From contig NZ_JAUSUG010000002.1 of the NCBI RefSeq assembly GCF_030813435.1, positions 372,001-436,000 of the forward strand: a stretch of 64,000 nt of DNA, in the 5' to 3' direction. The notes beneath the pieces are model-generated. The model had not been told where the DNA came from and ran no database searches. It saw nothing but the letters and a program-made list of their open reading frames with translations. Each line of letters opens with the position of its first letter. Within the stretch, counting starts at the first letter, position 1. Of this stretch, positions 24,185-33,771 are shown piece by piece. Source of the DNA: Evansella vedderi. GTDB lineage: Bacteria > Bacillota > Bacilli > Bacillales > Salisediminibacteriaceae. The translations under genes were made by a program, and so were the position numbers.

Positions 24185-24799
24185 GTGGTAACGGATGAGG
24201 TCGTGTACGATCTCCAAGACGATAGATGGCTAAAAAATTTAGCACAACTTAAAAAAGACCAGAAAAAGGTTGTCCTTACTTTTGACGATGGACCTGGTAG
24301 ACATTTGAACAGTATCTTGGATATTTTGCAGCAAAAAAATGCTCCGGCAATGTTCTTCTGGCAATCTAGATTATTACATCCTAAAAGACCGTGGAAAAGG
24401 GTGCTAGACGAAGGACATATTATTGGCTCCCATGCCCACAATCATAAAAATTTAACAAACCTTTCCCGAGAACAACAATATAGGCAAATAAAGGGAAGTT
24501 TAGAAAAAATAGAAGCAGTCACTGACCAGAAAGTCCGTTATTTCCGCCCTCCTTTTGGACAATACAATGAGGACACGATGGACATCATGGAGGAATTAGA
24601 GTTAACCCCCGTTATGTGGGAGATTTCCTCTTACGATTGGGAGCATAAGGAAAAACCAGAGAAAATCTTCTGTAATGTGATAGAAAATATTCAACCAGGC
24701 TCGATTATCCTTCTTCACGAACTGGAACAAACCGTATCCATCCTTCCAGAGCTAATAGATGAAATAAAGGAAAAAGGCTACGAAATTTCCCTCCCATAA
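24185..24799 (+). CDS. Polysaccharide deacetylase (NodB domain), 5' end interrupted by TGA
   Basis: A 204-residue NodB-fold carbohydrate esterase. Motifs in order: TFDDGP (general base and metal Asp), GSHAHNH (metal His pair), RPPFGQYNE and ILLHE near the end. Relatives remove acetyl groups from peptidoglycan or chitin oligomers. The best start is ATG 24170, eight bases after AAAGGAGG, but the frame meets TGA four codons later and reopens at GTG 24185 in the same frame. Either TGA replaced a Trp (TGG) codon, or the four-codon ORF acts as a leader with restart at the adjacent GTG. No signal peptide is visible. A terminator follows. Confidence 0.82.
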   Translation: MVTDEVVYDLQDDRWLKNLAQLKKDQKKVVLTFDDGPGRHLNSILDILQQKNAPAMFFWQSRLLHPKRPWKRVLDEGHIIGSHAHNHKNLTNLSREQQYRQIKGSLEKIEAVTDQKVRYFRPPFGQYNEDTMDIMEELELTPVMWEISSYDWEHKEKPEKIFCNVIENIQPGSIILLHELEQTVSILPELIDEIKEKGYEISLP

Positions 24800-24838
24800 A
24801 AAAGACGATGGTACAAACAGTACACATCGTCTTTTCTA
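24800..24838. terminator. Bidirectional terminator
   Basis: Stem AAAAGACGATG/CATCGTCTTTT (24800-24810 with 24825-24835) with inner GTAC/GTAC pairing, between convergent genes. Confidence 0.85.
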
Positions 24839-24851
24839 AATTAATTAAGGT

Positions 24852-26069
24852 TTAAGGTCGGCCATTCCCCGGTCTACCAGATCCACTGTCATCATCATCC
24901 TGGCCGCCTCCATTACCGCCACCGGATCCGGTATATTCGATAGCATCAAGTGCCTGCACAAGTCCATACCCATATTGGTTGGATCCTCCTAAATTAATTG
25001 CAGTTGCACGTAATAGTTCACGTAATTCCACATTAGATAGCTCAGGTTTTTCTGCCCAGATGAGTGCAGCAACACCTGCCACATGCGGGGATGCCATAGA
25101 AGTTCCATTGTAACTAGCGTAATCATTACCTGGAACCGTACTTAATACCCTTACTCCAGGTGCAGATAGCTCTACAGCAGGTCCAGTACTGGAGAAGGAT
25201 GCTCTATTATTATTTTCATCCACAGCAGCTACAGCAATAACAGAATCATATTTTGCTGGATAGCCAACAGAATCGTTATTTCCACCACGGTTTCCACTGT
25301 TACCTGCAGCAGCCACTAATAGAATTCCAGAGTCATAGGCAAGATCACAGAATTCCTTTAAAATAGAGGAGCTATGGGAGCCGCCAAGACTCATATTAAT
25401 AATGTCCATTCCATTTTCAATAGACCACTCAATTCCCTCTGCAATACCAGCGTAGGATCCACTTCCGCTATTGTTTAAAACCTTTACCGCATATAGCTCT
25501 GCATCATAAGCTACCCCAAGAACACCGAGATTGTTATTTAATGCTGCAACTGTACCTGCCACATGTGTACCGTGCCCGCTGCCATCATAGAACGGATCAC
25601 TATTATCGGCATCGGAGAAAACGGAATGTCCATTTGGTTGAACATTAAGATCCTCATGGGTATTATCAATTCCCGTATCAAGAATGGCTACTTTCACACC
25701 ATTCCCCGTATAACCTTCCCCATGTGCATCTGTCCCTTGAACATGTGGAATACCCCACGGAACTGTCTGACCTAGTGCTTGAACCTCTGCATTTTCTTCT
25801 AAATATTTAATCTTAGGGTGGTTACTTAATCCGAATGCTTGTTTCTCCGTTAATTGTAAGTGTACAACGGGAAGTGCATTAAACTCATGGAAAACATCTT
25901 CTTCACTAACACCAAAAGCAGTAAGTAATCCGTGATTCACCGGCCCGTTAAATTGAACTAAGTATTCGCCACTCTTCCCTTCAGAGGAAACCCCTTGTGC
26001 ACCGATCGATGGCACAATTAAAACAAAGCAAAGCGACAGCATGAATAAAACAGATAAAGTTTTCTTCAC
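24852..26069 (-). CDS. Secreted alkaline serine protease (subtilisin, S8 family)
   Basis: A 405-residue preproenzyme. Signal peptide 1-24, I9 inhibitor propeptide about 30-100, and mature domain from about [13 protein letters not shown]. Catalytic triad: Asp in ILDTGID, His in GHGTHVAG, Ser in NGTSMASPH; oxyanion Asn in AAGNSG. The mature start VPWGI is typical of extracellular Bacillus subtilisins. After the catalytic domain there is an extra tail of about 30 residues made of Gly, Asp, Ser, Pro and Asn ([16 protein letters not shown]), not seen in standard subtilisins. Single gene with a good ribosome site. Confidence 0.95.
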   Translation of the reverse strand: MKKTLSVLFMLSLCFVLIVPSIGAQGVSSEGKSGEYLVQFNGPVNHGLLTAFGVSEEDVFHEFNALPVVHLQLTEKQAFGLSNHPKIKYLEENAEVQALGQTVPWGIPHVQGTDAHGEGYTGNGVKVAILDTGIDNTHEDLNVQPNGHSVFSDADNSDPFYDGSGHGTHVAGTVAALNNNLGVLGVAYDAELYAVKVLNNSGSGSYAGIAEGIEWSIENGMDIINMSLGGSHSSSILKEFCDLAYDSGILLVAAAGNSGNRGGNNDSVGYPAKYDSVIAVAAVDENNNRASFSSTGPAVELSAPGVRVLSTVPGNDYASYNGTSMASPHVAGVAALIWAEKPELSNVELRELLRATAINLGGSNQYGYGLVQALDAIEYTGSGGGNGGGQDDDDSGSGRPGNGRP

Positions 26070-26347
26070 CTAATCCCTCCTAAGAAAAATTGAATGTTAC
26101 TGTATTCATACATATATGAAAAATATTCAAATATTCTAAATAATTAATGTTTCGTTCTCCGAAGGGATAAAATCGTACAAAAGTCATACGAAGTTGAAAA
26201 ACAAAAGTATTGACGAGGTAATTTGCAACTTTTAGATGAGAAATAAATCAGACCATAGGAGTAGTGAAAACCAACCCCCAGTATGTTTAGGGAAATATTT
26301 CTAAGGGATAAAATGTATTTAAGTTAAGAAACGGGGAGGTTAGAAAG

Positions 26348-26473
26348 ATGACAATCCTAACACTCATTAGAAACTACATCAAACCAAATTTAGATAAAAT
26401 ACACCGAACAGAACAATACATGAACCAACATCAAATTAAAATACACCAACAATTCGAAAACAGATTTTTGTAA
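26348..26473 (+). CDS. Small peptide of 41 residues, unrecognised
   Basis: ATG 26348 is preceded by GGGGAGG at about 26333-26339 and closes with TAA at 26471. The peptide is rich in Asn, Gln, Ile and His, looks helical and has no membrane segment. A hairpin lies just downstream. I do not recognise it. The ribosome site and hairpin support it; it is too short for composition to help. Confidence 0.5.
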   Translation: MTILTLIRNYIKPNLDKIHRTEQYMNQHQIKIHQQFENRFL

Positions 26474-26492
26474 AATGTACGATAGTTAATAG

Positions 26493-26525
26493 GAAAGGCT
26501 TAGCCTCCAAATGGCTAAGCCTTTC
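26493..26525. terminator. Hairpin between convergent genes
   Basis: Perfect 13-bp stem GAAAGGCTTAGCC/GGCTAAGCCTTTC; weak T-run on either side. Confidence 0.65.
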
Positions 26526-26533
26526 TAACTGAT

Positions 26534-28273
26534 TTATAGCTTTTTCAATTTCCCCCCAGATCCGTCTACTATCGTAATTTGAATACCTTGATCAATTCTT
26601 TTGGCACTAAGCCATAGGAATAAATACGTAATGGTTAAGGATGCAATAACCAACGTCAATATCCCCACAAGCATGCTCCAGTCCCCTAATAGGTTTTTGA
26701 CAGATAATACTCCTGTCACAATGGAAGCAAGGAAAGATAAGAAGCCTAACGAGCTCTCTGAAAAATTACTAATCTGCAGCTGAAATTCCGTAGGCATAAA
26801 GAGCAAGACAGCGATGGCAAACATTAATAGCATATAAGGAATATTTATAAAGATGAGTAAAAAGCCAGTTCCAGTCTCGATTCTTTGTTGAGGGTTGTTA
26901 GGATTATACTTTCCTCCAATGGTTCCTGCCCATAGTCCAATACTGCTCATTCCTAAAGAAATGAAACCGATGCTTAATACCCCTGCAACTCCTAAATACC
27001 AGGCCCATCCTAAGAAAAACGTTAAAACTATTTCAAGGATAATGACAAAGCTAAAAGGTATCAACCAATGAATCCACAACTTCCCTAATGCAATTTGCAT
27101 ACCTGTTAATGGCAGTGTCCTTAATATCCAAACTGCCTTCTCTTCCCGACCAATGCTAGATGCGGAAAAGTTTCCCATGAGCATCGTAAAGAAAAAAATA
27201 ATCATTGCATGTGCCACAAGCCAGCTAATTAACGGATTATGAATAATCGCCTGCCGCGTACCTTCATTGGTCATAAGGGCAACTATAGGAAAAATCATAA
27301 TGACAAGCAACGGTAAAAAGGTCAGCCATTCCCTAGGGTCTCGTTGAACAGCACGTAGCTCCTTCATTCCAAGAAAGATGATAGGGTGCTTCAATAAACC
27401 AGATTTTTTCATTGGACGCTTCCGTTTTTTCTTTCTTGACGTCCCTTCACTTAATCGAATCCAGCCTGTCCGGAATCCCTTTTCCACAATAGTAGACGTT
27501 AAAAGGGAAACGATCACTGCAAAAACTACTGCACTAATGGCCCAAACAAAGGCGGTAAAGGAGAAGCCTTGACTGAAAAGGGACAGAGACTCTCCAGCCC
27601 AAGTAGTGGGCAGCAGCACTGGAAGAGTGGGGAGCTCAGAGGTTAAGCCCACTGATACTCTGTTCCACCCCATAATATTAGGTAGTTGAAAAAGAATGAT
27701 AACGAAGAGCCCAGCCATCCCCGTCATGAGTGTCATCAATTCATTTGCTCTGCTTCTAGGAATAATTTGAATAAGAACTAGATTAAATAAATAGGCAATG
27801 GTCAAGCCAATTAACACCACAGCCAAAGAAACAAGTGGAACTGCCACATAATAGAAACCACTGACATTAGCTCCGGATCCGAACACTACAAAAAAGAGTA
27901 CTAATAAAATCCAAACAAATCCTGCTGTGGAAAAAAAGCTTTGTATATACTTCACCCAAAATATATGCTTCGTTGCTACGGGCAGGGTAAATAAAAACTC
28001 CACATCTCTAGACGAAAACAAATGTTTAAATACTTGAGGAATAGCGAACAGCATCGTTAAGATAACGGCAGACAAAGCAATGATGGAAAACAAGCTTGCC
28101 AGGAATTCCACCGGTAAAATTTCTCCTAATGCCCTGACTCCCAAAATAAAAATTGGCAAAAACATCAGACCCAAGAAGCCAACTGCAACGATAGGCAGGA
28201 TTTGTCCCGCCCGCAATCCGGAAAAGGTTCGTTTGAACTGTTTCCAATATATTTGTAAGAGGAGCTTCGTCAT
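26534..28273 (-). CDS. ABC transporter permease (YthQ-like, ABC-2 type)
   Basis: A 579-residue membrane protein with about twelve transmembrane segments in two halves joined by a basic loop (SRKKKRKRPMKK). Typical of the large permease of the YthPQ-type ABC exporter: SSRDVEFLFTLPVATKHIF and the second-half GREEKAVWILRTLPLTG are related LPL/LPV coupling segments. The ATG overlaps the stop of the ATPase gene by four bases, so both are translated from one message. Substrate unknown. Confidence 0.85.
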   Translation of the reverse strand: MTKLLLQIYWKQFKRTFSGLRAGQILPIVAVGFLGLMFLPIFILGVRALGEILPVEFLASLFSIIALSAVILTMLFAIPQVFKHLFSSRDVEFLFTLPVATKHIFWVKYIQSFFSTAGFVWILLVLFFVVFGSGANVSGFYYVAVPLVSLAVVLIGLTIAYLFNLVLIQIIPRSRANELMTLMTGMAGLFVIILFQLPNIMGWNRVSVGLTSELPTLPVLLPTTWAGESLSLFSQGFSFTAFVWAISAVVFAVIVSLLTSTIVEKGFRTGWIRLSEGTSRKKKRKRPMKKSGLLKHPIIFLGMKELRAVQRDPREWLTFLPLLVIMIFPIVALMTNEGTRQAIIHNPLISWLVAHAMIIFFFTMLMGNFSASSIGREEKAVWILRTLPLTGMQIALGKLWIHWLIPFSFVIILEIVLTFFLGWAWYLGVAGVLSIGFISLGMSSIGLWAGTIGGKYNPNNPQQRIETGTGFLLIFINIPYMLLMFAIAVLLFMPTEFQLQISNFSESSLGFLSFLASIVTGVLSVKNLLGDWSMLVGILTLVIASLTITYLFLWLSAKRIDQGIQITIVDGSGGKLKKL

Positions 28274-29052
28274 TTTCCATTCACATCCTCAGATTCCAAG
28301 CTTCGAATGAGTTCTGCAGAGTCCTCACCAGCGGTCAATTCTAAAAAGATATCCTCTAACGTTGCTTTATCGTTTCCACCTTGCGCCCTTAATTCCTCCA
28401 TCGTACCAAGGGCCAGCAACGACCCATTCGTAATGATTCCCACCCGGTCACACATATTTTCTGCAATTTCTAATATATGTGTGGACATAAATACAGTCGT
28501 CCCTTGATCACATAGCTCCCTTAACAACTCCTTCAATTTACGGGCACTTCCAGGGTCAAGTCCTACAGTAGGTTCGTCTAAAAAAATAACCTTCGGATCA
28601 TGGACTAAAGCGCCTACTAAAGCTATCTTCTGCTTCATCCCATGGGAATAGCTCTCCAATAGATCCTCTGCACTGTCCGTTAAATGAAACATATGTAAAT
28701 ATTTCTCTGCCCGCTCTAAGAAGTCATCTTCATTAACTTGGTACACCGAAGCTATGAATCTAAGAAATTCCCAACCTGTTAATTTAGGATACAAATTTGG
28801 CTGGTCCGGTAGATAGGCAATGTTTCTTTTTGCCTCCATTGGTTTCTTCCACATATCGAACCCGCAAATCTCTACGGTCCCTTCGGTGGGCTCCAACAAA
28901 CCTGTCATCATTTTTATCGTCGTCGTTTTCCCCGCTCCGTTAGGTCCTAAGAAACCAAATAACTCTCCCTCCGATATAGTTAAGTTAAGGTGTTTCACCG
29001 CTTCCGTTTTTCCGTATGTTTTTTGAATATCCTTCAGTTCAATCGTCGCCAT
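28270..29052 (-). CDS. ABC transporter ATP-binding protein (YthP-like)
   Basis: A 260-residue ATPase with Walker A GPNGAGKTT, signature YSHGMKQK (a common LSGGQ variant in ABC-2 exporters), Walker B VIFLDEPTVGLD and switch His in STHILE. I start at ATG 29052 (MATIELKD); an open extension to 29088 lacks family similarity. It ends in a 4-bp overlap with the permease gene, forming a two-gene exporter operon of unknown substrate. Confidence 0.93.
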   Translation of the reverse strand: MATIELKDIQKTYGKTEAVKHLNLTISEGELFGFLGPNGAGKTTTIKMMTGLLEPTEGTVEICGFDMWKKPMEAKRNIAYLPDQPNLYPKLTGWEFLRFIASVYQVNEDDFLERAEKYLHMFHLTDSAEDLLESYSHGMKQKIALVGALVHDPKVIFLDEPTVGLDPGSARKLKELLRELCDQGTTVFMSTHILEIAENMCDRVGIITNGSLLALGTMEELRAQGGNDKATLEDIFLELTAGEDSAELIRSLESEDVNGK

Positions 29053-29157
29053 CACTCTTCCATCCTTCCCCTTTAAAAACCTTTTCAATTCCTATATATG
29101 GTAACACATTTTAATAAATACTACTGTTTTTGTTGAAAGGCTCATTCGCATAGATTG

Positions 29158-29188
29158 TAAAAAGCCGGTGGCTTCTGAAGCACCGGCT
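29158..29188 (-). terminator. Terminator of the DUF4003-type gene
   Basis: Stem AGCCGGTG/CACCGGCT (29163-29170 with 29181-29188), T-run on the minus strand. Confidence 0.85.
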
Positions 29189-29195
29189 AGTAACG

Positions 29196-30185
29196 TTAAT
29201 TATTATTGTTGGAAGCTATTATTACTGTTCTTGCCATGGCTGCAACCATAGCTGTCTGCTGCGCTTGAAGTATTGTTTCCATTGTCGTTTGCATACCTGT
29301 ACTTACTAAACTAGTATGATCTACCTTATCTTTCACTGTAAAATGAATAGCCATGATAAAATTCATATCTTTATGCCACCGAAACAATTTCTCCTTATTT
29401 AGATGATCGTATAAATTCATGATATTAGTCACTTCTTTTTCCCCATCATCCAAGAGTGCAAGGACCCCTAACGCTGGGTAATACATAGGCTTTACAGACC
29501 TACCTACTTCCTTAAATTTATCTGTTATCATGCTGCACCGTTCCATAAGATCTTCGGAGTCGACTTCCTTTTGCAAGGATAAAACATGGGATAGAAATTG
29601 CAAATCATTCCCTTTACGGAAACCATTTTTCGATAAATTATCGTAATAGTAATCCGTTTCATCCATCAGGCTCTCCACATTTCGATCTGCCTGTGCTAAT
29701 AAAACGGCTAATGGGTAGTCACTTTGCCCGGTCAAAAAAACATGCCTCTTTTTCATTTCTTCATATACCTCTGCGGCCCGTTCAATACTTACATTTAAGT
29801 CATCTAGCTTCGTTTCATTTGTCAGAAGACTAATTGCAGAGATATAAGTGAAATTCCCCCTTTTAAAACCCTTCTGGACAAGCTTGTCATAGATCTTCAT
29901 ATAATGATGGAATTTTTCCGTTGGATTATCAAAACGAAGAAGCAGCATTGTTGCAATGGTAAATCGCAGTGAAGACTTCAAGGAAGAGAAAACACCAACA
30001 TTTTTATTAATGTAGTCACTAACATCAAGGAACTGCTGTATATCTAACTTTTTCCCCTTGATAATATAGAGAGCTGCAACCATTATTAGGGATCGTTCGT
30101 CGGATACGTGCCATTTTAGCTTTTTCCTCAATTGACCATAGGCATCTGTGAATTCATTGACGAGTTGATCCGAAACCTGCCCCAT
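29196..30185 (-). CDS. DUF4003 family protein
   Basis: A 329-residue, probably cytosolic, mostly helical protein. Its pattern (MVAALYIIKGKKLD near residue 35, GFKRGNFTYISA, FLTGQSDYPLAVLLA, NGFRKGNDLQFLSHVL) is that of DUF4003, a Bacillaceae family with no known function. Two similar segments, GF(K/R)(R/K)GN..., suggest an internal helical repeat. It ends in a run of Asn. Single gene with its own terminator. Confidence 0.8.
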   Translation of the reverse strand: MGQVSDQLVNEFTDAYGQLRKKLKWHVSDERSLIMVAALYIIKGKKLDIQQFLDVSDYINKNVGVFSSLKSSLRFTIATMLLLRFDNPTEKFHHYMKIYDKLVQKGFKRGNFTYISAISLLTNETKLDDLNVSIERAAEVYEEMKKRHVFLTGQSDYPLAVLLAQADRNVESLMDETDYYYDNLSKNGFRKGNDLQFLSHVLSLQKEVDSEDLMERCSMITDKFKEVGRSVKPMYYPALGVLALLDDGEKEVTNIMNLYDHLNKEKLFRWHKDMNFIMAIHFTVKDKVDHTSLVSTGMQTTMETILQAQQTAMVAAMARTVIIASNNNN

Positions 30186-30381
30186 GAGAACACATCCTTT
30201 GTTCTTCTGATACTTGTATATACGTCGGGCAGTTGAAAATGTTTCAATTATTTATTAGGTTGATTCGATAATTATGAAAAAATGATAGCATTTCTTCATT
30301 TTTGCCCTAATATAAGTTTCGAATTCCATTGCCAATTTATGGTGGCTCGTCAACTTTGTCCTTTAAATTTTGGGCCCCTAT

Positions 30382-30424
30382 AAAAAATTCGACAGGCCCA
30401 CTGGTTACCTGTCGAATTTTTTTT
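30382..30424 (-). terminator. Terminator overlapping the end of sspH
   Basis: Long stem AAAAAATTCGACAGG with its complement on 30408-30422; it reaches into the sspH stop codon at 30423-30425. Confidence 0.85.
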
Positions 30425-30602
30425 AATGCTCCTGCAGACTTTTTATTTCCACGCTAAAACGGTTATCCGGTTCTTCCGTTGGAAATACATATGCCTTTTC
30501 TGCGTCTTGATCCACTGTTTCAATAAATACAGGAGTCCCTTTATAGGTCACTCGAATCATATCAGGGGAGTCTAAAATCTCTTGAACACGCTCTTTCTCC
30601 AT
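30423..30602 (-). CDS. sspH: H-type small acid-soluble spore protein
   Basis: A 59-residue protein starting MEKERVQEILDSPDMI, with GTPVFIETVD in the middle. This is the pattern of the H-type (SspH) spore core proteins: an initial helix with the ILxSxxMI signature, then a beta-rich part. SspH is made in the forespore and stored in the spore core. GAAGGAGGG lies eight bases before the ATG. Single gene directly followed by a strong terminator. Confidence 0.88.
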   Translation of the reverse strand: MEKERVQEILDSPDMIRVTYKGTPVFIETVDQDAEKAYVFPTEEPDNRFSVEIKSLQEH

Positions 30603-30682
30603 TCGGCTTACCCTCCTTCACTATAATGACAAATATAGGTTTTCCCCTATTTAACCAAATATTCAATGGAAGGCATTCCAAC

Positions 30683-31522
30683 TTAAAAATCATCGAGATA
30701 TTTTTTGAAATAATCGACTGGCACAGCTAATCCTACGCGAATTCGATCCCCTTCATAATCAACCCGGGTGGTTGCATATACGACTCCCACAACTTTACCA
30801 TCATGATTAATAACAGGACTCCCGCTGTTTCCTTTATAAATGGGTGCGTCAATCATAAGCATCGGGTCGTCCCTGTTTCTTGTTGGGGTAAGATCCAATA
30901 CATGTCCCCGATTAGCAATAAAATTAAAAAATAACGGATTGCCAATAATATAAACGGGCAACCCTTCCTCCCACGTTTCTTCAAACTCAAGAACAGGTCG
31001 ATCTAGGTTCTCCCCTTCAATCTGCAAAATGGCAATATCAATAGCAGGATCCTCCATCACGACAGATGCCGGATACCGTTTACCATCCTGGAAGGATACG
31101 GTCACCATCTGGGGGAGATTATCAATAACATGATAATTGGTCATAATATGCCCTTCATTAGAAATGTAAAAACCCGTTCCTTTGCTGTCCCCAGCCCTTA
31201 CCACTACCACCGATTCCTTAAAGGCCTGCACATCTTCATTTTGGGAAAGCTCCCTTGAAATAGCCAAAAATTCAATGGAAGCTAAGTTAAATAGCTGGGG
31301 CCATAGGGAGAGAACATTGCTCAATAGAGCGACAGTCAGTATAGAAGCAATAGTGACCTTCAGCCATTTACCCGTTTTTTTCTTCTTTGGATCTATTTCC
31401 TCTTCTTCATCATCAGGATTAAAAAACTCTTCCCGCGTATAGTATCTTTCTCCGTCAAAATAAAGCTCTTCTTCCTCTTGGTTATGACTGTCCTTTTCTT
31501 TATCTTTATTAAATTCGTCCAT
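30683..31522 (-). CDS. Membrane-anchored trypsin-like serine protease (HtrA/S1C type, no PDZ)
   Basis: A 279-residue protein: acidic cytosolic head (about 1-50, with EEEELYFDGERYYTREE), one transmembrane helix (about 55-75) and an extracellular protease domain. Triad: His in TNYHVID, Asp in DPAIDIAIL, Ser in GNSGSPV. HtrA proteins normally continue into a PDZ domain; this one stops after the protease domain. I use ATG 31522, which follows AGGGGGGT; an open extension to 31603 has no support. Likely envelope protein quality control. Confidence 0.88.
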   Translation of the reverse strand: MDEFNKDKEKDSHNQEEEELYFDGERYYTREEFFNPDDEEEEIDPKKKKTGKWLKVTIASILTVALLSNVLSLWPQLFNLASIEFLAISRELSQNEDVQAFKESVVVVRAGDSKGTGFYISNEGHIMTNYHVIDNLPQMVTVSFQDGKRYPASVVMEDPAIDIAILQIEGENLDRPVLEFEETWEEGLPVYIIGNPLFFNFIANRGHVLDLTPTRNRDDPMLMIDAPIYKGNSGSPVINHDGKVVGVVYATTRVDYEGDRIRVGLAVPVDYFKKYLDDF

Positions 31523-31626
31523 TGTAACCCCCCTGCCCGACATCCTTCTCTTTATTTTACCATGTCCTACATTATTGCAAAAACTACAAAAGAGATGCCA
31601 CAACTAGTGAGTGACACCTCTGCAAG

Positions 31627-32859
31627 TTAACTTATTACTGTTTTCTTTCTTTTCGATTCGGCCATTTTCCTGTTCATTACGGGTATGACCCTTGTTTTTA
31701 CCAAAAAGACATTGACGAAAAGGAGGATTGCCGATACGATGAACAGGCTCCTCATTCCCGCAAAGGAGGCAAGCCAACCACCAGCGATAGGTCCGATCAT
31801 TGTCCCTAAATACATAAAGCTGTTGGAAAAACCGTACGTGCGGCTTTCCATTCCTTCTGGGGCTAAATGGCGAATAAGGGAGTTGATGGATGGTAGGAGG
31901 CCCCCTAGACCAAGTCCAAGTAAAAACCGTAGGAATAGTAGCTGCCAATAGCTTTGTACAAAGGCTTGTGGCAAAGTAATAATCGCTGTAAACAGCAATC
32001 CAATTAGTAGTACAAAATGAGCCCCTTTCCGGTCACTTAACTTCCCTAAAAACGGGCTGGCAGACATGTTCGCAAACCCCATCACAGACATGACCAACCC
32101 TGCATAAAAGGCCACATTTTGTGAGGTAGTTAACTCCTGTACATACAATGACAAGAGCGGATTAATTCCAATAAGGGCGCATTGCACAATAAAAAATACA
32201 GTGAATAAGGTTAACATGGGTGAAGTTCCAGCAATTTTCTTGAAGTCTTGCAGTGTATTTGTTTTCACCTTTTCTTCTTTTTTCTCAAAGTTCTCTTTGA
32301 CGAAAAACAACACACCGAAGGCTGCCACAAGAATCGTTGCTCCCGTTACGTAAAAAATCATGCGGAATCCCATTAAATCCGCCATAATTCCTCCGAACAA
32401 CGGTCCACAAATACCGCCTGCAACGGCACCTGCCTGCAGCATTCCTAGGGCATATCCAACATGTTTTTTTGGCGTACTCATAGACATTAAGGCAATAGCT
32501 GCTGGGATAAATCCGGAGATCATTCCATTTAACAATCGAAGAAAAAGAAGTGACCAAGGTCCTATGGCAAATCCTGTGAGGGTGATGACGATGGCCATTC
32601 CGAAGCCTGATCGAAGTAGCATTAGTTTACGGCCATGGCGATCTGCCATACGGCCCCATAATGGTGCAAAAATAAAAGCAGATAAAAAGTTAGCTCCGAA
32701 GATAAATCCAGCCCAACGGCTTACAGCTTGCGGATCCGTAACACCGAGATCCTGAAGATAAAGTGGTAAAAAGGGGATAATCATTGTCATGGCTGCCATG
32801 ACAAAAAACTGACAGACCATTAAAATATATAAATTCCGTTTCCAGTTTCCTTCTTGCAT
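31627..32859 (-). CDS. Major facilitator superfamily drug-efflux-type transporter
   Basis: A 410-residue, 12-helix MFS protein. Motif A is clear in the first cytosolic loop (GRMADRHGRKLML) and repeated in the second half (GKLSDRKGAH). The motif C region reads GAVAGGICGPLFGG, the Gly/Pro pattern of drug/proton antiporters. Close in look to Bacillus multidrug efflux proteins. Stands alone between the protease gene and a dispersed repeat. Substrate unknown. Confidence 0.9.
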   Translation of the reverse strand: MQEGNWKRNLYILMVCQFFVMAAMTMIIPFLPLYLQDLGVTDPQAVSRWAGFIFGANFLSAFIFAPLWGRMADRHGRKLMLLRSGFGMAIVITLTGFAIGPWSLLFLRLLNGMISGFIPAAIALMSMSTPKKHVGYALGMLQAGAVAGGICGPLFGGIMADLMGFRMIFYVTGATILVAAFGVLFFVKENFEKKEEKVKTNTLQDFKKIAGTSPMLTLFTVFFIVQCALIGINPLLSLYVQELTTSQNVAFYAGLVMSVMGFANMSASPFLGKLSDRKGAHFVLLIGLLFTAIITLPQAFVQSYWQLLFLRFLLGLGLGGLLPSINSLIRHLAPEGMESRTYGFSNSFMYLGTMIGPIAGGWLASFAGMRSLFIVSAILLFVNVFLVKTRVIPVMNRKMAESKRKKTVIS

Positions 32860-32979
32860 TTTTATTCACATCCTATTCTCTATCTTATTATATATTTCGA
32901 GTGACGAAACTTTCAAGGGCATATTGTAGTAATTTATTCGTTTTTCGAATTTTTCTTGAAACTTTTTATGAAAATATAA

Positions 32980-33118
32980 ATCTGGTTGTCATTCGCTACG
33001 GTCCACTCCCTTTCCGCGGACGACCTGTCAAGCCCCCACGGGCTTTGCCCTGCGTGGTCTTGGCTTGCTCGTTCTTCCGCAGGAGTCTCGTGGACCTCCG
33101 CTCATTCCAAGGAGACTA
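32980..33118 (+). repeat. GC-rich dispersed intergenic repeat
   Basis: About 140 bp of GC-rich sequence inside an AT-rich gap, opening with the same 22 bases found at 1088-1109. It contains nested short inverted repeats (AGCCCCCACGGGCT; TTCCGC/CGCAGGAGTC). Composition and look fit GC-rich intergenic repeats I know from other Bacillaceae genomes. No gene fits in 32860-33170. Confidence 0.7.
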
Positions 33119-33170
33119 AAAATTTTCATTCTCCATGGTGTGAAATTCTCATTAGCATGGGGCTACAATG

Positions 33171-33199
33171 AAAAAAGGAGCAGCTTCGAGGGCTGCTCC
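33171..33199 (-). terminator. Terminator of the YndM-like gene
   Basis: Stem GGAGCAGC/GCTGCTCC (33177-33184 with 33192-33199), T6 run on the minus strand. Confidence 0.85.
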
Positions 33200-33212
33200 C
33201 TTTCGACGAATG

Positions 33213-33671
33213 CTATTTTTCTTCCTTATTTTTTGGAACTTCACTGTTCACATCCAACTCTTCTGCAAATTCGGTAATAAAGTTTATTCTCGGCTCTACC
33301 ATTAGCTGGCCTTGTTCCATTTCCGGCAAAATGCTTTTTGTCATGTATCTATGGAAAAACCCTTCACTGACTGTTATAGCTAGTGCAGCGAAAAAGGACA
33401 CAGCCCCGAAGATGAGCGGTCTTTCTATGAAAGCAGCCCCTAGTGTCACAATACCGATATAGGCTAATCCAAAATCAGAAAACACGGCAGATAAATGCCC
33501 AAGTTTCGGTAATATTACTAAGTCTCCTAAGATATAAGTAACAAAGCTTAGGATAAAGCTAATAGCGAGAACATCACCAATGAAAGCTTGATAGTAAATT
33601 CCTAAAATGAGGAACAGAATGGAAAAAGTAACGGCAAATTTTATAAAAAAGGCTTTTAAATGATTCATCAA
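33213..33671 (-). CDS. DUF2512 (YndM-like) membrane protein
   Basis: A 152-residue protein with four membrane helices (about 8-28, 33-52, 65-82, 86-106) and a charged cytosolic tail. The pattern FIGDVLAISFILSFVTYILGDLVILP and GFFHRYM is typical of DUF2512, the YndM family found in spore-forming Bacilli. Function unknown. The first two codons are both ATG; either may be used. Array C lies directly upstream. Confidence 0.85.
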   Translation of the reverse strand: MMNHLKAFFIKFAVTFSILFLILGIYYQAFIGDVLAISFILSFVTYILGDLVILPKLGHLSAVFSDFGLAYIGIVTLGAAFIERPLIFGAVSFFAALAITVSEGFFHRYMTKSILPEMEQGQLMVEPRINFITEFAEELDVNSEVPKNKEEK

Positions 33672-33771
33672 GTTGACTCCTTTTGTTTTAACTGTCTCTT
33701 TCCACTCATTTTTACCAAAAGGAGAGTGTTCATACTGTATTTTTCCATATAAATAGGTGGACGTGTATCGG

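Noticed and set aside
31627-32859. Sugar-specific MFS transporter
   Set aside because: Motif C-like Gly/Pro pattern in the fifth helix points to drug/proton antiport; no sugar genes adjoin.
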